Shown: positions 31,701-39,833 of the stretch, one piece after another | How positions within the stretch are numbered: position 1 is the stretch's first letter | Layout of the letters: each line of letters opens with the position of its first letter | Assembly (NCBI GenBank): GCA_964412555.1 | Contig: CAYPPG010000036.1 | Coordinates: forward strand, 1 to 64,000 | Length of the DNA: 64,000 nt | From: CAYPPG01 sp964412555 | Lineage (GTDB): Bacteria > Hinthialibacterota > Hinthialibacteria > Hinthialibacterales > Hinthialibacteraceae | Direction of reading: 5' to 3' | Program-made: the position numbers and the translations under genes | Notes under the pieces: generated by a model | What the model was told of the DNA's origin: nothing | What the model saw: the letters and a program-made list of their open reading frames with translations, nothing else | The model's database searches: none

Positions 31701-33518
31701 TTATTCCATTTCGTGAATTGTGTTCCTGATTTTCCTAATCTCATCGATGGCTTGTTTGAAATCTCCTTGCTCGTATGCGAATTCGAATTGTGTCATCAGG
31801 ACCGCTAAATCCCAACTTTGCGTAGATTGTTGCATAAGTTCAGCATTCGATCGGGGGTCATTCGATGGGATTTTCTCCATCTGTTTTTTGTTCAAATCCC
31901 GTATATATCGCCGAAATTGGCGATAACGGTATTCACGAATGAGATCGAGTATGTACCGTTTCTCATCCGGACTGATATGTTTCGTCAACGCTTCAGAAAG
32001 AGTGGCGGGAATCGGTGAAAAGTCAGCATTGATCTTTTCGAATTCACCGATGAGTGTCTCGTTCAACTGAATCGACTCGGGGAGAATAATTTCGGTATAG
32101 AACGACTGCATTTCCTGCCAATCGTTTTGAAAATCCAGATTTTCATCCTTGTTCACCTGGGCTGTCCGGTACGGTTCGGAAGAATCCGCCGTAAAATATT
32201 CCCAGCGTTCAAAATAGCCGTCATCGTCCGTATCGAACATTCGAATTTCACCGAGCGCTTCCTCATTGCCGATATGGCCGATTTGCAGCCAGCCTTCTTT
32301 CGCGCCTTTCAAGTGCAATCTGCGATCAACCGGAGAATAATACACAAAGCGCCGATTGCAGGAGATCGGCATGTATTCCCGCCGGACATTCCAATCTTGA
32401 ATCGGACCGCCGGTATTGTGGATAATCCTCCGCGACCATGTCCAAAACACCCCTTCCCAGCGGCGATCGTATTCAGGACGGGAGGGATGCCCAATCTTCA
32501 GGCGGGAATCTTCGAATTCGCGCCACGTGAATCCTGTATGTTCGGCAACATATTGTTCGGAAACCTTGCGGGCTTGTTCGTGGCGAATGCAGACTGTCCA
32601 TTTGGGATGACGCCGTAGCGGTTGATTGCGGTGCATCAATGGGAATTCATACGGCAGGCTGCCGGTCATGGTGAATCCCATTTCATAATGAAGTGGCTCT
32701 TCCTTCGAACTCCCGCCATCGATGTCGAAACTATAGCGGATATTCACAACCCCCATTCGATTCATGGCAGGATCGTAGCTCCCTTCATACCGATTTCGCT
32801 GATTGGCATAATCCGGGTCGCGCTGTGCTGAAAATTCGAGGGGGGCTGCACTGAACCGAACGGCTACCTCCGATTCTCCATCATTATCCGTATCGTAAAA
32901 TGCGAACGGGCATTCCGAAATCGGTACCCAGGTATCGTTATTCGGATTGTATTTATTCATATAGATTTCATTGTTGCCGTAAGGATCGCTACGAAAGAAA
33001 TTCCCTGTGTATTCATAGTCGGCGATATCCCACATCGATCCGTCACCATCCAGATCATTCCCGAACCATGACCGGCGCAATTCACCGTTCACAAAATAGC
33101 GAATATCCATTTCCTCCGGAACCTGATCTTGATCCGTATCGATATAATCGACAATCCGGTCCACGCTGCCGTCGCAACCATAATCCACGACATAGCAATC
33201 GCTGTCTTGGTCACTGGCAGGATTTTCTTGATTCATGTCTTTATCGTCATCGAGAACCCAAACGATCATATTGCCGGAGGTTCGGTCCCGCTTTTCCTTC
33301 CGAATGATCATCCAGCCGCCATCCGAAAATTTCGATTGAAGTGTGAATTGCTCTCCTTCTTCCAATTGAGAAGCTTGTTTCCACCAATCTTTACTGATCA
33401 GGTTGAGTTTTCCCCCTTCTGCCATTTTTGTTTCATTTTCCCACCATTCCGCTGCAAAAGAAATCGGACAAGCGCATGCGATTAGAAATACAATCAGCCA
33501 TTGAGTCCATATCGACAT
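31701..33518 (-). CDS. Large exported Asp-rich protein of unknown function
   Basis: This 605-residue protein has a signal peptide (MSIWTQWLIVFLIACACPIS, cleaved near FAA-EWW). AAGGAG before 33518 fixes the start. It contains many short acidic loops of the calcium-binding D-x-D-x-(D/N)-G kind: 'DDDKDMNQENPASDQDSDCY', 'DYIDTDQDQVPEE', 'GNDLDGDGSMWD', 'FYDTDNDGESEVAV', 'RMFDTDDDGYFERWEYF'. These resemble dockerin/EF-like or FG-GAP loops spaced between beta segments. The C-terminal 130 residues are helical. It ends the operon aminotransferase - amidohydrolase - amidohydrolase, from which it is separated by the inverted repeat at 33550. I do not recognise a named family. Confidence 0.6.
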   Translation of the reverse strand: MSIWTQWLIVFLIACACPISFAAEWWENETKMAEGGKLNLISKDWWKQASQLEEGEQFTLQSKFSDGGWMIIRKEKRDRTSGNMIVWVLDDDKDMNQENPASDQDSDCYVVDYGCDGSVDRIVDYIDTDQDQVPEEMDIRYFVNGELRRSWFGNDLDGDGSMWDIADYEYTGNFFRSDPYGNNEIYMNKYNPNNDTWVPISECPFAFYDTDNDGESEVAVRFSAAPLEFSAQRDPDYANQRNRYEGSYDPAMNRMGVVNIRYSFDIDGGSSKEEPLHYEMGFTMTGSLPYEFPLMHRNQPLRRHPKWTVCIRHEQARKVSEQYVAEHTGFTWREFEDSRLKIGHPSRPEYDRRWEGVFWTWSRRIIHNTGGPIQDWNVRREYMPISCNRRFVYYSPVDRRLHLKGAKEGWLQIGHIGNEEALGEIRMFDTDDDGYFERWEYFTADSSEPYRTAQVNKDENLDFQNDWQEMQSFYTEIILPESIQLNETLIGEFEKINADFSPIPATLSEALTKHISPDEKRYILDLIREYRYRQFRRYIRDLNKKQMEKIPSNDPRSNAELMQQSTQSWDLAVLMTQFEFAYEQGDFKQAIDEIRKIRNTIHEME

Positions 33519-33549
33519 TGGTTTCTCTCCTTGTGAAGGTTGAAAAGTC

Positions 33550-33610
33550 ATTGTGGTGCGGACCTCTGGTCTGCACATAAAGCGTGCAGACCAGAGGTCC
33601 GTACCACAAT
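33550..33610. repeat. Long near-perfect inverted repeat
   Basis: Arms of 27 bp (33550-33576 and 33584-33610) pair at 26 of 27 positions, the exception being a G.T-type pair, around a 7-nt loop. The arm begins ATTGTGGTGCGGACC. It is the longest and least decayed dyad of its family in the window, so it may be recent. It lies between two minus-strand genes and would form a very stable hairpin in their joint transcript. There is no T tract, so it is more likely an RNA-stability or mobile element than a plain terminator. Confidence 0.9.
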
Positions 33611-33620
33611 ATTTTCAAAT

Positions 33621-34391
33621 TCATGTTTCTTTATTCTTTTTGATCTTTGGAAACAATCTCAGGGCATTTCGATAATATATATTTTCTTTGTCAGCATCGG
33701 ATATTTCAGCCTTCTCAATCCGCAACGGAGCGATGGCCGGATTCTGCAGCGGGATGGCGCTGCCGAATAAAATGCGATCCGCTCCCACTTGGCTAATGAC
33801 ATATTCTACTTCCCGTAAAGCCATCATAGCCGACGTTTCGATATAGATGTTTTCATGCATGCACATGAGGTGAAAAGCCGTTTGCAGTTCGGCCAAATAA
33901 TTGATTGAACCAAGGATAAAAGTTGTTTCGGGAAACTTTTTGGCTAGATTGTCGATCCGGTTTATATCGAATAATGGCATTCGCCAACTCATCAACAATC
34001 GCCGGGGGATTAAAACAGGTATGTCTCTTTCGCCGCATAGATAAAGGCAATTCCAAGCCGGCGGCTCTTCGAGTGGATCGTAGGTATGATGCATCGGAAA
34101 CAGTTTAACGAGACAGATTGCAGAATTTTCACATGCTTTTTGAAACATATCCCAATTGGTTGCATACGGGGAGAATGTAAATGCCGGATAAAAGCGATTG
34201 GGGTACATTTCGACCAATGTTGATATTTCCACATTCCCGCCGTCAGGATCGGAAAAGACGGATTTGAGGGATGAGAGGAATACATAGTCGATGTTCAATC
34301 GATCCATTTGGGCTAACATGGCGGGCGGTTCATGATCCCGCAACTGCCAGTATGGCCAATTGCCGTGATATCCGTTTATGTCGATGATCAT
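33621..34391 (-). CDS. Amidohydrolase-family protein (TIM barrel)
   Basis: This 256-residue protein is of the amidohydrolase-2 type (as in aminocarboxymuconate decarboxylase-like proteins), related to the gene just upstream in the operon. Barrel strands include 'YVFLSSLKSVFSDPDGGNVE', 'FYPAFTFSP', 'LVKLFPMHHTYDP' and 'GADRILFGSAIPLQNPAIAP', the last with the family's D-R-(I/V)-L-(F/Y)-G-S signature. The usual early H-x-H metal motif is degenerate (INGYHGNWPY), so metal binding may be altered. CAGGA about 10 nt before the ATG at 34391 sets the start; an upstream in-frame ATG lies in the repeat. Substrate unknown. Confidence 0.7.
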   Translation of the reverse strand: MIIDINGYHGNWPYWQLRDHEPPAMLAQMDRLNIDYVFLSSLKSVFSDPDGGNVEISTLVEMYPNRFYPAFTFSPYATNWDMFQKACENSAICLVKLFPMHHTYDPLEEPPAWNCLYLCGERDIPVLIPRRLLMSWRMPLFDINRIDNLAKKFPETTFILGSINYLAELQTAFHLMCMHENIYIETSAMMALREVEYVISQVGADRILFGSAIPLQNPAIAPLRIEKAEISDADKENIYYRNALRLFPKIKKNKET

Positions 34392-34417
34392 TGATTTGAT
34401 TTCCTGTTCAGTGTTTG

Positions 34418-34450
34418 TGGTGGGTTTCGCATGGCTCAACCCATCCTACA
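34418..34450. repeat. Intergenic dyad
   Basis: TGGGTT (34421-34426) and AACCCA (34438-34443) pair perfectly inside a longer GTGGTGGGTTTCGC..GGCTCAACCCATCCTAC sequence. This is a very widespread bacterial intergenic repeat type. It occupies the junction between the two amidohydrolase genes and includes the TAG stop of the upstream one at its edge (34446-34448). No flanking duplication is visible. Confidence 0.6.
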
Positions 34451-35207
34451 TCGTACGTCGTAGTAGGCGATTGATGTTTTCATGCAAGATTAACTCTTTG
34501 TCCTTTTGTGAAATATCCGATTCTTTTACCTTGGCTATTTGTAGTGTGGGTTCAAGCAGTGGTAAATCCGAGCCATACAAAACCCGTTCCGCTCCGACTT
34601 CTTCCACGGCAAATTCGATCATTCCATTATCGAAAGATGAACTGGTGGTATCGAGATAAATATTCGGATACCTTTTCGCCGCGGCTATCGATCGATGCCA
34701 ATCCCCCTGTGCCTGGGGGCAGCAGCCCATATGGGCATTGATGATGGTTACATCCGGAACTTGGCGGGAAATCGATTCGCACTCTTCACCGGTGGAATGC
34801 GCTAAAATCGGGATTTTCAATTCCGCGGCCTTTTCGATGATGGGAATCATGTAGGGATCATCGATAATTTGAAGTGGAGGGACGGAATAGATTTTCATCC
34901 CGCAAAATCCATACTCGTTCACATACCGTTCCAAATCCTCCACGATCCATTTCCCCGATCTGCCCGTGCTGACCGTATAATACCCCAAAATCCTATCCGG
35001 ATGCGCTTGCACTTGCCTGCGTAGATATTCATTCCCTTCTTTCATATCATACGTCAGGGCTGTAAAGTCTGTGACCATCATCCTGTCGATGCCGGCGCGG
35101 TCCGCTTCCCGCAGCAACAAATCGGCATCGGCGTCGATATGGCACCAGGTCGCTTTTCCGATGTGAACATGGCAGTCGGTAATCATAGGGATATTTTCAA
35201 CATTCAT
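34446..35207 (-). CDS. Amidohydrolase-family protein (TIM barrel)
   Basis: This 253-residue metal-dependent hydrolase of the amidohydrolase-2 type has a complete H-x-H at 'MITDCHVHIGKATW'. It also has 'KIYSVPPLQIIDDPYMIPII' with the carboxylated-Lys-type position, 'PILAHSTGEECESI' and 'VTIINAHMGCCPQA' with metal His residues, and 'GAERVLYGSDLPLLEPTLQI' with the final metal Asp. These enzymes hydrolyse or decarboxylate small cyclic acids and amides. It follows the aminotransferase gene. The two probably overlapped by ATGA before the insertion described at 35203-35337. Confidence 0.8.
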   Translation of the reverse strand: MNVENIPMITDCHVHIGKATWCHIDADADLLLREADRAGIDRMMVTDFTALTYDMKEGNEYLRRQVQAHPDRILGYYTVSTGRSGKWIVEDLERYVNEYGFCGMKIYSVPPLQIIDDPYMIPIIEKAAELKIPILAHSTGEECESISRQVPDVTIINAHMGCCPQAQGDWHRSIAAAKRYPNIYLDTTSSSFDNGMIEFAVEEVGAERVLYGSDLPLLEPTLQIAKVKESDISQKDKELILHENINRLLRRTM

Positions 35208-35337
35208 GGTATCGTTTCAAGGTTTTAGCGGGGGCAGACTTCGCTCGCCCCCGGTACCCAAGGATATTTTAGCAGGGGGCAGACTTTGCTTGCCCCCGGT
35301 ACCCATGGTTTATTTATGTTCATAATATCGTTTCGAG
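35203..35337. repeat. Tandem palindromic element flanked by direct repeats at a gene junction
   Basis: Direct repeats 35203-35221 and 35319-35337 match at 16 of 19 positions. Read on the minus strand both say GAAACGATA..ATGAA, which is the end of the aminotransferase (...ETIL stop) overlapping the ATGA start of the amidohydrolase. Between them are two tandem copies (period 44 bp, starting 35223 and 35267) of a unit with stem GGGGGC..GCCCCC followed by GGTACCCA. The aminotransferase now ends in the outer copy and the amidohydrolase starts in the inner copy. Confidence 0.8.
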
Positions 35338-36498
35338 TGCGGTTTGTATTCTTCGCATTCCTTCAAAAATCGTGTCTTCATCCACATTCGAAAAATTCAA
35401 GCGCATAGCATTGTCTCCTCCGCCATCGACATAAAACGGAAATCCCGGCACAAAGGCGACTTTTTGTTGAAGCGCCGCTTCAATCAATTTCGCCGACGAA
35501 TATCCATTCGGAAGCGTAAGCCATAAGAACATGCCCCCTTCCGGTTTCGTGCTTTTTACTTCTTGGGGAAGGTATTGTTCAATTGCATTGACCATTGCTT
35601 GCCGCTGCTTTCTGTAGACATCTTTTATTCTGGCAATATGGGCGTCGATGTCATTGTCATGTAAAAACTGATACAGCACTCGCTGCGAGAAAGAATTCGT
35701 GTGCAAATCCGACGCTTGCTTGGCTACGATTAGTTTTTCCATAATATCCGGTTTGGCGCAAATCCATCCCATGCGGAAGGCGGGTACCACAGTCTTCGAG
35801 AACGATCCCATCAAAAGGGTGCGCTCTTCGCAATAATGCCGAATTGGAGGCAAATCTTCACCCATAAAACGCAATTCACCGTAGGGATTGTCTTCCGCAA
35901 AAACGAACGGATATCGTTCGAGCTGCGATGCTAATCCTTTCCGGCAATGGTCGGAATAGGATATCCCCGAGGGATTTTGAAAATTCGTCACGGCGTAAAA
36001 CAATTTTATATGATTGTTTTTCAGCACATTTTCAAGTTCTTCCAGGTGTATTCCATCCTCTTTCAACGGGATAGAATGGAATTGAGGGCAATAGATTGAA
36101 AATGCTTGAATCGCACCCAAATATCCCGGTTTTTCGATGACAAGAGAGTCTCCGTCATTCAAGAATACCTTGCCCAATAAATCCAAACACTGCTGAGAGC
36201 CGTTCGTAATAAGAATCTCATCCGGACTCACGTGTAAGCCGTATTTTTGAAAATAGCGATCTGCGATAAATTCACGAAGAGGAAGATAGCCTTCTGTGGT
36301 CGTGTATTGCAAAACGTTCCGGCCGTCATCTTTCAGTACTTTCGTTGACGCTTCTGCGATTTCCTGAACCGGAAACAGGGAAGGATTCGGCAGCCCTCCC
36401 GCGAAAGAGATCACATCCGGATCCGCCGCGACTTTTAAAATTTCACGGATAAACGACTTCGGAGTATGGTTCATCCGTTCGGCGAACAATTCGATCAT
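35320..36498 (-). CDS. PLP-dependent aminotransferase, class I/II (LysN/2-aminoadipate type)
   Basis: This 392-residue fold-type I aminotransferase has 'PDVISFAGGLPNPSLFP' at the start, the cofactor-binding 'LITNGSQQCLDLLGKVF', 'EKPGYLGAIQAF', 'AEDNPYGELRF' with the pyridine-N Asp, 'LLMGSFSKTVVPAFRMGW' with the Schiff-base Lys, and 'NAMRLNFSNV' with the substrate-carboxylate Arg. The wording is closest to 2-aminoadipate/aromatic aminotransferases. It lacks the GntR-type domain of MocR regulators. It is the first gene of the operon with two amidohydrolases, suggesting a small pathway acting on an amino acid or its cyclic amide. Confidence 0.85.
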   Translation of the reverse strand: MIELFAERMNHTPKSFIREILKVAADPDVISFAGGLPNPSLFPVQEIAEASTKVLKDDGRNVLQYTTTEGYLPLREFIADRYFQKYGLHVSPDEILITNGSQQCLDLLGKVFLNDGDSLVIEKPGYLGAIQAFSIYCPQFHSIPLKEDGIHLEELENVLKNNHIKLFYAVTNFQNPSGISYSDHCRKGLASQLERYPFVFAEDNPYGELRFMGEDLPPIRHYCEERTLLMGSFSKTVVPAFRMGWICAKPDIMEKLIVAKQASDLHTNSFSQRVLYQFLHDNDIDAHIARIKDVYRKQRQAMVNAIEQYLPQEVKSTKPEGGMFLWLTLPNGYSSAKLIEAALQQKVAFVPGFPFYVDGGGDNAMRLNFSNVDEDTIFEGMRRIQTALETIL

Positions 36499-36681
36499 GG
36501 CTTCTCTTTCCTTTTTTCAATCAATCGGCCTCTTCTCAACGGCGGATTACACACCTTTCACTTTTTATAAGGTATTTCTTTAATGTAAGATGTATTCTTC
36601 TCCGTTATAACCACGTAAATAAGGAGTGGCTGTTTCGTAAGAGAATAAATCAAATTCGTATCGATTCAAAGAGGGAATCAA

Positions 36682-37827
36682 ATGAGAAAATTCATATCTC
36701 TGGTTGTCATGGTGATTTTCAGTGCATCGGTTATCGCTTCCGATTCCATCGTACCGAACGTGAAGTGGGAAAAACAAGTCATCAACGCCGATTCCAAATT
36801 CGAAACGGCCGGTATTGGCGACATCGATGGCGATGGACAAAAAGATATTGTTTGCGGCTCGTATTGGTATAAAGCCCCTGATTGGGAAAAACACTTCATC
36901 ATCGAACTGAAAGAAACCAACAATTACTACGACGATTTTGCCAATGAACTGCAGGATGTAGACGGTGACGGCAACCTTGATGTCGTGTCCGTGGCCTACT
37001 TCAGCAAACAATGCATGTGGCGCGAAAATCCCGGTACACCGGATGGCAAATGGATTCAGCACGTCTTTGACGAACCGGGCAACATGGAAACCGCCATCTT
37101 CGCCGACATCAACGGCAACGGCGTTATGGATTTATTTCCCAACAACAATAAATATGTAGTGTGGTACGAAAAAACGGCCAAAAAAGGCGAGCATGATTAT
37201 TGGATCAAACATGTCGTGGGAACGGAAGGGAATGGTCATGGTCACGGAGCCGGTGATGTGAATGCCGATGGTGTTATGGATATTCTCACTCCGCATGGAT
37301 GGTATAAAGGGAAGAAAAGCGGAAACGAAATGACGTGGACATGGCGTCCCGAATTCGAACTTGGCCGTACCAGCAACCCTATTCTCGCTCATGATGTGAA
37401 TGGTGACGGTTTGAATGATATCATTTGGGGCTTGGGACATGATTATGGTATCTACTGGCTCGAACAAAAAAGCGAAAATGGAAAACGGACCTGGAACAAA
37501 CACTTGATCGATAAAAGCTGGTCACAGCCCCATTATATCGACCTGTTCGACGCCGGGAACGATGGGGTAATCGACCTAATCGCAGGGAAGCGCTATCACG
37601 CTCATAATGGCAAAGATCCCGGCGGAAACGATCCGCTTTGTATTTATCTGTACACCTATGACAAGAAAACAAATGACTGGAAACGTTCTGTCGTCGATGA
37701 AAACACCAAAACCGGCTTTGGCCTTCATCCGGCCATCGGAGATATCGACGAGGACGGGGATGTGGATTTGGTGTGCCCGGGGAAAAGCGGATTGTTTCTG
37801 CTGAAGCAGTCGATATCCAAAAAATAA
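36682..37827 (+). CDS. Exported FG-GAP/VCBS-repeat protein
   Basis: This 381-residue protein has a signal peptide (MRKFISLVVMVIFSASVIAS) and a beta-propeller built of FG-GAP/VCBS repeats. Each carries an acidic calcium loop: 'AGIGDIDGDGQKDIVCG', 'LQDVDGDGNLDVVSV', 'FADINGNGVMDLFP', 'GAGDVNADGVMDILTP', 'AHDVNGDGLNDIIWG', 'LFDAGNDGVIDLIAG' and 'AIGDIDEDGDVDLVCP'. The seven loops match a seven-bladed propeller. Such exported proteins bind carbohydrate or other surface ligands and are often enzymes' companions; the role here is not known. It is monocistronic. Confidence 0.85.
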   Translation: MRKFISLVVMVIFSASVIASDSIVPNVKWEKQVINADSKFETAGIGDIDGDGQKDIVCGSYWYKAPDWEKHFIIELKETNNYYDDFANELQDVDGDGNLDVVSVAYFSKQCMWRENPGTPDGKWIQHVFDEPGNMETAIFADINGNGVMDLFPNNNKYVVWYEKTAKKGEHDYWIKHVVGTEGNGHGHGAGDVNADGVMDILTPHGWYKGKKSGNEMTWTWRPEFELGRTSNPILAHDVNGDGLNDIIWGLGHDYGIYWLEQKSENGKRTWNKHLIDKSWSQPHYIDLFDAGNDGVIDLIAGKRYHAHNGKDPGGNDPLCIYLYTYDKKTNDWKRSVVDENTKTGFGLHPAIGDIDEDGDVDLVCPGKSGLFLLKQSISKK

Positions 37828-37891
37828 ATCACTGGTTTCTTCTTTGATTTTCTAAAGTAATCTATTCCTATGCTGATTCAATATTGGATCG

Positions 37892-37900
37892 TGTTATAAT
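37892..37900 (+). promoter_or_regulatory. Extended -10 promoter element
   Basis: TGTTATAAT at 37892-37900 is a perfect extended -10 box (TG-n-TATAAT). It lies 18 bp before the ATG of the small frame at 37918 and ahead of the acetyltransferase gene. No good -35 box is seen, as is usual for extended -10 promoters. Confidence 0.5.
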
Positions 37901-37917
37901 GGTAATGTAAGATAGAA

Positions 37918-38180
37918 ATGGACAATGTACAAGATAGAGCGGATAGAATCATGACGAACAAGCACCAAAATACAACAATTTTTTATGAGAATCAGATTCG
38001 AGATGAAAAAAATCATCTCAGTCAGATATAGACTCACAATCTCGAATTCGAACAGAAAAACCAGTTTGGGAAATGGTTGTTGAAATCGGTTCTCAAATTC
38101 CGAATGAAGAGTGGGCATCAATTCCCGAAGATGCTTCGATCAACTACAAGCATTATTTATATGGCATCCCCAAAAAATAA
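37918..38180 (+). pseudogene. Small gene interrupted by one missing base
   Basis: The frame from ATG 37918 (MDNVQDRADRIMTNKHQNTT...) stops at 38029. A second frame, open from 38007 without a start codon, ends 'IRTEKPVWEMVVEIGSQIPN' and 'EEWASIPEDASINYKHYLYG', stop 38178-38180. The second part looks like the conserved C-terminus of small uncharacterised proteins that end in K-H-Y-L-Y-G. One extra A in the seven-A run at 38006-38012 would join them into one frame of about 88 codons. It overlaps the acetyltransferase start by 20 bp. Frameshift, slippage or sequencing error cannot be told apart. Confidence 0.5.
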
Positions 38181-38781
38181 GAGAATCAATTTGTTGAATC
38201 CCCATCCAATCACTCTCTTCGGACGTTATGTGTGTTTGGAACCTTTACACATCAAGCACGCCGAAGACTTATTCCATGCCGGCAATAATCCCGAAATCTG
38301 GAACTACATGCCACGCTCTCCCCTGAAAAATATTGAAGATACAAATCAATGGATTCAGGAAACCATTGAAGCAAGCCAATCGGGGCAAGAAATTCTCTTT
38401 GCGATCATCGACCGTGAAACAAATCAAGCAGTGGGTTCGACACGATACCTCGATATTCAACCGGAAAACGACTCACTCGAAATCGGCTGGACATGGATCG
38501 GAACAAAATATCAAAGAACACCCATCAATACGGAAACAAAATATCTCATGCTTTGTTACGCATTTGAAACTCTTCGTACGGTTCGAGTTCAGCTGAAAAC
38601 CGATGGGCGAAATATTCGTTCCCAAAAAGCCATCGAGCGTATCGGCGCTGTGCGGGAAGGAGTGCTGCGAAAACATCGAAGAATGTGGGACAGTCACATT
38701 CGAGATACGGTTTATTATAGTATTCTCGATACCGAATGGCCGGCGGTCAAAAATCACTTGGAAGAGTTGCTTTCACGATGA
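38161..38781 (+). CDS. GNAT-family N-acetyltransferase (RimJ/RimL-like)
   Basis: This 206-residue protein has the pattern of the acetyltransferase_3 (RimJ/RimL) group: 'ITLFGRYVCLEPLHIKHAED', 'NPEIWNYMPRSPLKNIEDTN', 'AVGSTRYLDIQPENDSLEIG', 'WTWIGTKYQRTPINTETKYL', 'AFETLRTVRVQLKTDGRN', and 'SQKAIERIGAVREGVLRKHR' for acetyl-CoA binding. I took the ATG at 38161, where homology to the family begins; it has no clear ribosome binding site and may depend on coupling to the small frame it overlaps. Members acetylate N-termini of ribosomal or other proteins or small amines. Confidence 0.85.
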   Translation: MASPKNKRINLLNPHPITLFGRYVCLEPLHIKHAEDLFHAGNNPEIWNYMPRSPLKNIEDTNQWIQETIEASQSGQEILFAIIDRETNQAVGSTRYLDIQPENDSLEIGWTWIGTKYQRTPINTETKYLMLCYAFETLRTVRVQLKTDGRNIRSQKAIERIGAVREGVLRKHRRMWDSHIRDTVYYSILDTEWPAVKNHLEELLSR

Positions 38782-38789
38782 TTGGGCAA

Positions 38790-39833
38790 TCAGAACGAAT
38801 AGCCAATACCAAGAGTGTACTTCGTATCCGTCTTTTCGCGGCCGGTGGCGGGGGTATTGTCGTACTCGAAACGTAAACCGGCTTGGGACGACCAGCGTTC
38901 GGTCCATTGCCAGATCAATGAACTGTCGGAAATCGCGAACCAATCCTTGGTATTCTCAAACCCAAACAACATTTCGGCATCTTCCTCAAAGCGAAGTTTT
39001 TCCTTGATGATCCACCACGCAAAATGAAGAGCGACACGGCCGGCTACATATGTTTCATCATCGGCATCCAGGACGAAATCCTCATTCACATACGAGATAC
39101 CCGATTCACCGAAGAAATTGTATATATCGGTTTCTAGAAACTGATACCCAAGTCCGGTACCTCCAGTGGTTCGCAGGCGCAAGTCGCGGATGGCATCCCG
39201 ATCCAGACGGGAATTCAGATAAACGAATGCTTTTTCACTATAAAAATAATCGTATTTGCCCAAGATATATTGATCGTCTCGAATCGCTTTACCATCATCT
39301 TCGGAATAATAATACCCGCCCTTCAAAGCAATTCGGTCGTCTTCCGTGCGCCGCTTCAAATCGGCGGAAAAACCGGCGCCGATCGTTTCCGTATTCCCAT
39401 CGGTTACCGTTAAATCCCCTACAACTTTGCCATGCCATTTCACGGGTGTGGGTGTAGGAGGTGGGGGCGGTGGTGGAGGAGCGATGGCGGTAATGTCTTC
39501 CGGCGTGACGGAAAATTTTGTTTCTTCTTTGCCTCCCCAAAGAACGTTGAGCCGTTCCGTTTCCTCGGTTTGGATTGTCCCTTGAATGACACTGCCGTCC
39601 GAAAGATGAATCGGCTTTACTTCCTCGGTTTCCATGCGGAGAATCTGATCGGCAGGAATTTCAATTTTCCCCGCGAACGAGGTTTCGATTTGAACCTTGC
39701 CTTCGACCATTTGTAGAACTTTCCCCATCAAGACACTGCCATCTTTCAGAGTCAATTGATCCGCCGAGACCACCGGTCCATTAAAAAAAACGCTTACCGA
39801 CAGCAAAACAAGAAGGGGAAGAATATATTTCAT
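38790..39833 (-). CDS. DUF481 outer-membrane beta-barrel protein
   Basis: This 347-residue protein has a signal peptide (MKYILPLLVLLSVSVFFNG). An N-terminal beta domain repeats 'LKDGSVLMGKVLQMVEGKVQ' and 'LSDGSVIQGTIQTEETERLN'. A Pro-rich hinge (APPPPPPPPTPTP) and a DUF481 barrel of alternating strands follow ('LTVTDGNTETIGAGFSADLK', 'IALKGGYYYSED', ending 'TKYTLGIGYSF'). The terminal Phe is the usual outer-membrane assembly signal. Its start overlaps the DUF502 stop as ATGA, so the two are translationally coupled. The E. coli relative YdiY is acid-inducible; transport or adhesion roles are unproven. Confidence 0.85.
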   Translation of the reverse strand: MKYILPLLVLLSVSVFFNGPVVSADQLTLKDGSVLMGKVLQMVEGKVQIETSFAGKIEIPADQILRMETEEVKPIHLSDGSVIQGTIQTEETERLNVLWGGKEETKFSVTPEDITAIAPPPPPPPPTPTPVKWHGKVVGDLTVTDGNTETIGAGFSADLKRRTEDDRIALKGGYYYSEDDGKAIRDDQYILGKYDYFYSEKAFVYLNSRLDRDAIRDLRLRTTGGTGLGYQFLETDIYNFFGESGISYVNEDFVLDADDETYVAGRVALHFAWWIIKEKLRFEEDAEMLFGFENTKDWFAISDSSLIWQWTERWSSQAGLRFEYDNTPATGREKTDTKYTLGIGYSF

